NCBI GenBank assembly: GCA_934501475.1
Contig: CAKSUL010000016.1
Coordinates: forward strand, 1 to 38,498
Length of the DNA stretch: 38,498 nt
Direction: 5' to 3'
Source: an uncultured Roseovarius sp.
GTDB lineage: Bacteria > Pseudomonadota > Alphaproteobacteria > Rhodobacterales > Rhodobacteraceae
The notes beneath the pieces are model-generated. The model did no database searches and was not told where the DNA came from. It was given only the letters and a program-made list of their open reading frames with translations. The stretch's first letter is position 1, and each line of letters opens with the position of its first letter. Below, one piece after another: positions 38,235 through 38,498 of the stretch. The position numbers and the translations under genes are program-made.

Positions 38235-38245
38235 GGCGGTGCGCC

Positions 38246-38498
38246 CTATGCGCCCGGCAGGAACGGCATGTGCCGCTCACCGCGCGCGGCTGACAGGGCG
38301 ATCTGTTTTTGGCGCTCGCGAAACCGGGTCTTGGCGTCTTCGCTGGTCTCATTGATGCAGTGATGACAGGACACGCCCTGCTCAAACTGGGGGCGGGCCT
38401 TGTCCGCGGGCAGGATTGGGCGGCGGCAGGCATGGCACAGCTCATGCGGCCCCTCGCGCAGGCTGTGGCCCACCGACACACGCCCATCGAAAACAAAG
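38246..38498 (-). CDS. trhO: 3' end of tRNA uridine hydroxylase TrhO (rhodanese family)
   Basis: Only the C-terminal 84 residues lie in the window; the gene continues past the right edge. The segment VFDGRVSVG followed by CHACRRPIL and CHHCINE (two CxxC pairs, a probable zinc site) and the RFRERQKQIALSAARGERH tail are typical of the C-terminus of TrhO/YceA (UPF0176). The full protein uses a rhodanese domain and hydroxylates uridine 34 of some tRNAs. It converges on narR with 11 bases between them. The stop is TAG at 38246-38248. Confidence 0.82.
   Translation of the reverse strand, partial: FVFDGRVSVGHSLREGPHELCHACRRPILPADKARPQFEQGVSCHHCINETSEDAKTRFRERQKQIALSAARGERHMPFLPGA

Overview
The window is a GC-rich alphaproteobacterial segment. 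It most resembles the Rhodobacteraceae (Paracoccus/Roseobacter-type denitrifiers): it has a Paracoccus-style divergent narR / narKGHJI cluster with a fused NarK1-NarK2 transporter, an aa3-type oxidase subunit I standing alone, a DnrN/YtfE-type di-iron repair protein and a HemP gene. No rRNA, tRNA, insertion sequence, phage gene or CRISPR array was seen. All large genes have one clear reading frame; the many long frames opposite them are GC-rich shadows.

Layout. (1) 1-2639: a structured leader, dnrN and a lone cytochrome c oxidase subunit I. (2) 2664-4478 (-): an NhaA antiporter fused to an N-terminal thioredoxin-like domain. (3) 4689-6343: a three-gene unit of secreted DUF5602-like protein, Tat-exported cupredoxin and ECF sigma factor, with no anti-sigma gene. 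(4) 6489-7154 (-): a small flavin reductase. (5) 7222-16480: a LysR regulator divergent from a tightly packed operon of amidohydrolase, COG0523/CobW metal GTPase and a complete peptide-type ABC importer (binding protein, two permeases, two ATPases). (6) 16514-17683 (-): an iron-type alcohol dehydrogenase. (7) 17911-19996: a 57-aa unknown protein overlapping hemP, then an iron-regulated imelysin gene with two internal deletions, then a DUF1513 gene that lacks its 5' end and is frameshifted. (8) 20233-26228: tamA-tamB (TGATG overlap) behind a promoter-like element. (9) 26246-37274 (-): the nitrate-respiration operon narK-G-H-J-I-ppiC, then a 71-aa unknown protein and a DUF2478 protein. (10) 37536-38234: narR, divergent from narK, with two perfect FNR-type boxes in between. 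(11) the 3' end of trhO at the right edge.

How it fits together. NarK imports nitrate and exports nitrite, NarGHI reduces nitrate with quinol electrons, NarJ and the parvulin assist maturation, and NarR switches the operon on through TTGAC-N4-ATCAA boxes. At the other end of the window DnrN would repair Fe-S or di-iron centres damaged by NO or nitrosative stress, next to an alternative oxidase subunit. The middle is ordinary transport and envelope biogenesis, apart from the eroded haem/iron locus.

The most unusual points are: the nar operon tail, where a 71-aa protein of unknown family sits between ppiC and DUF2478; the imelysin/DUF1513 locus eroded by several separate lesions; the DUF5602-cupredoxin-ECF sigma unit; the amidohydrolase with its own metal GTPase and importer; and several strong stem-loops inside operons. 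I see no clearly novel defence or mobile system.
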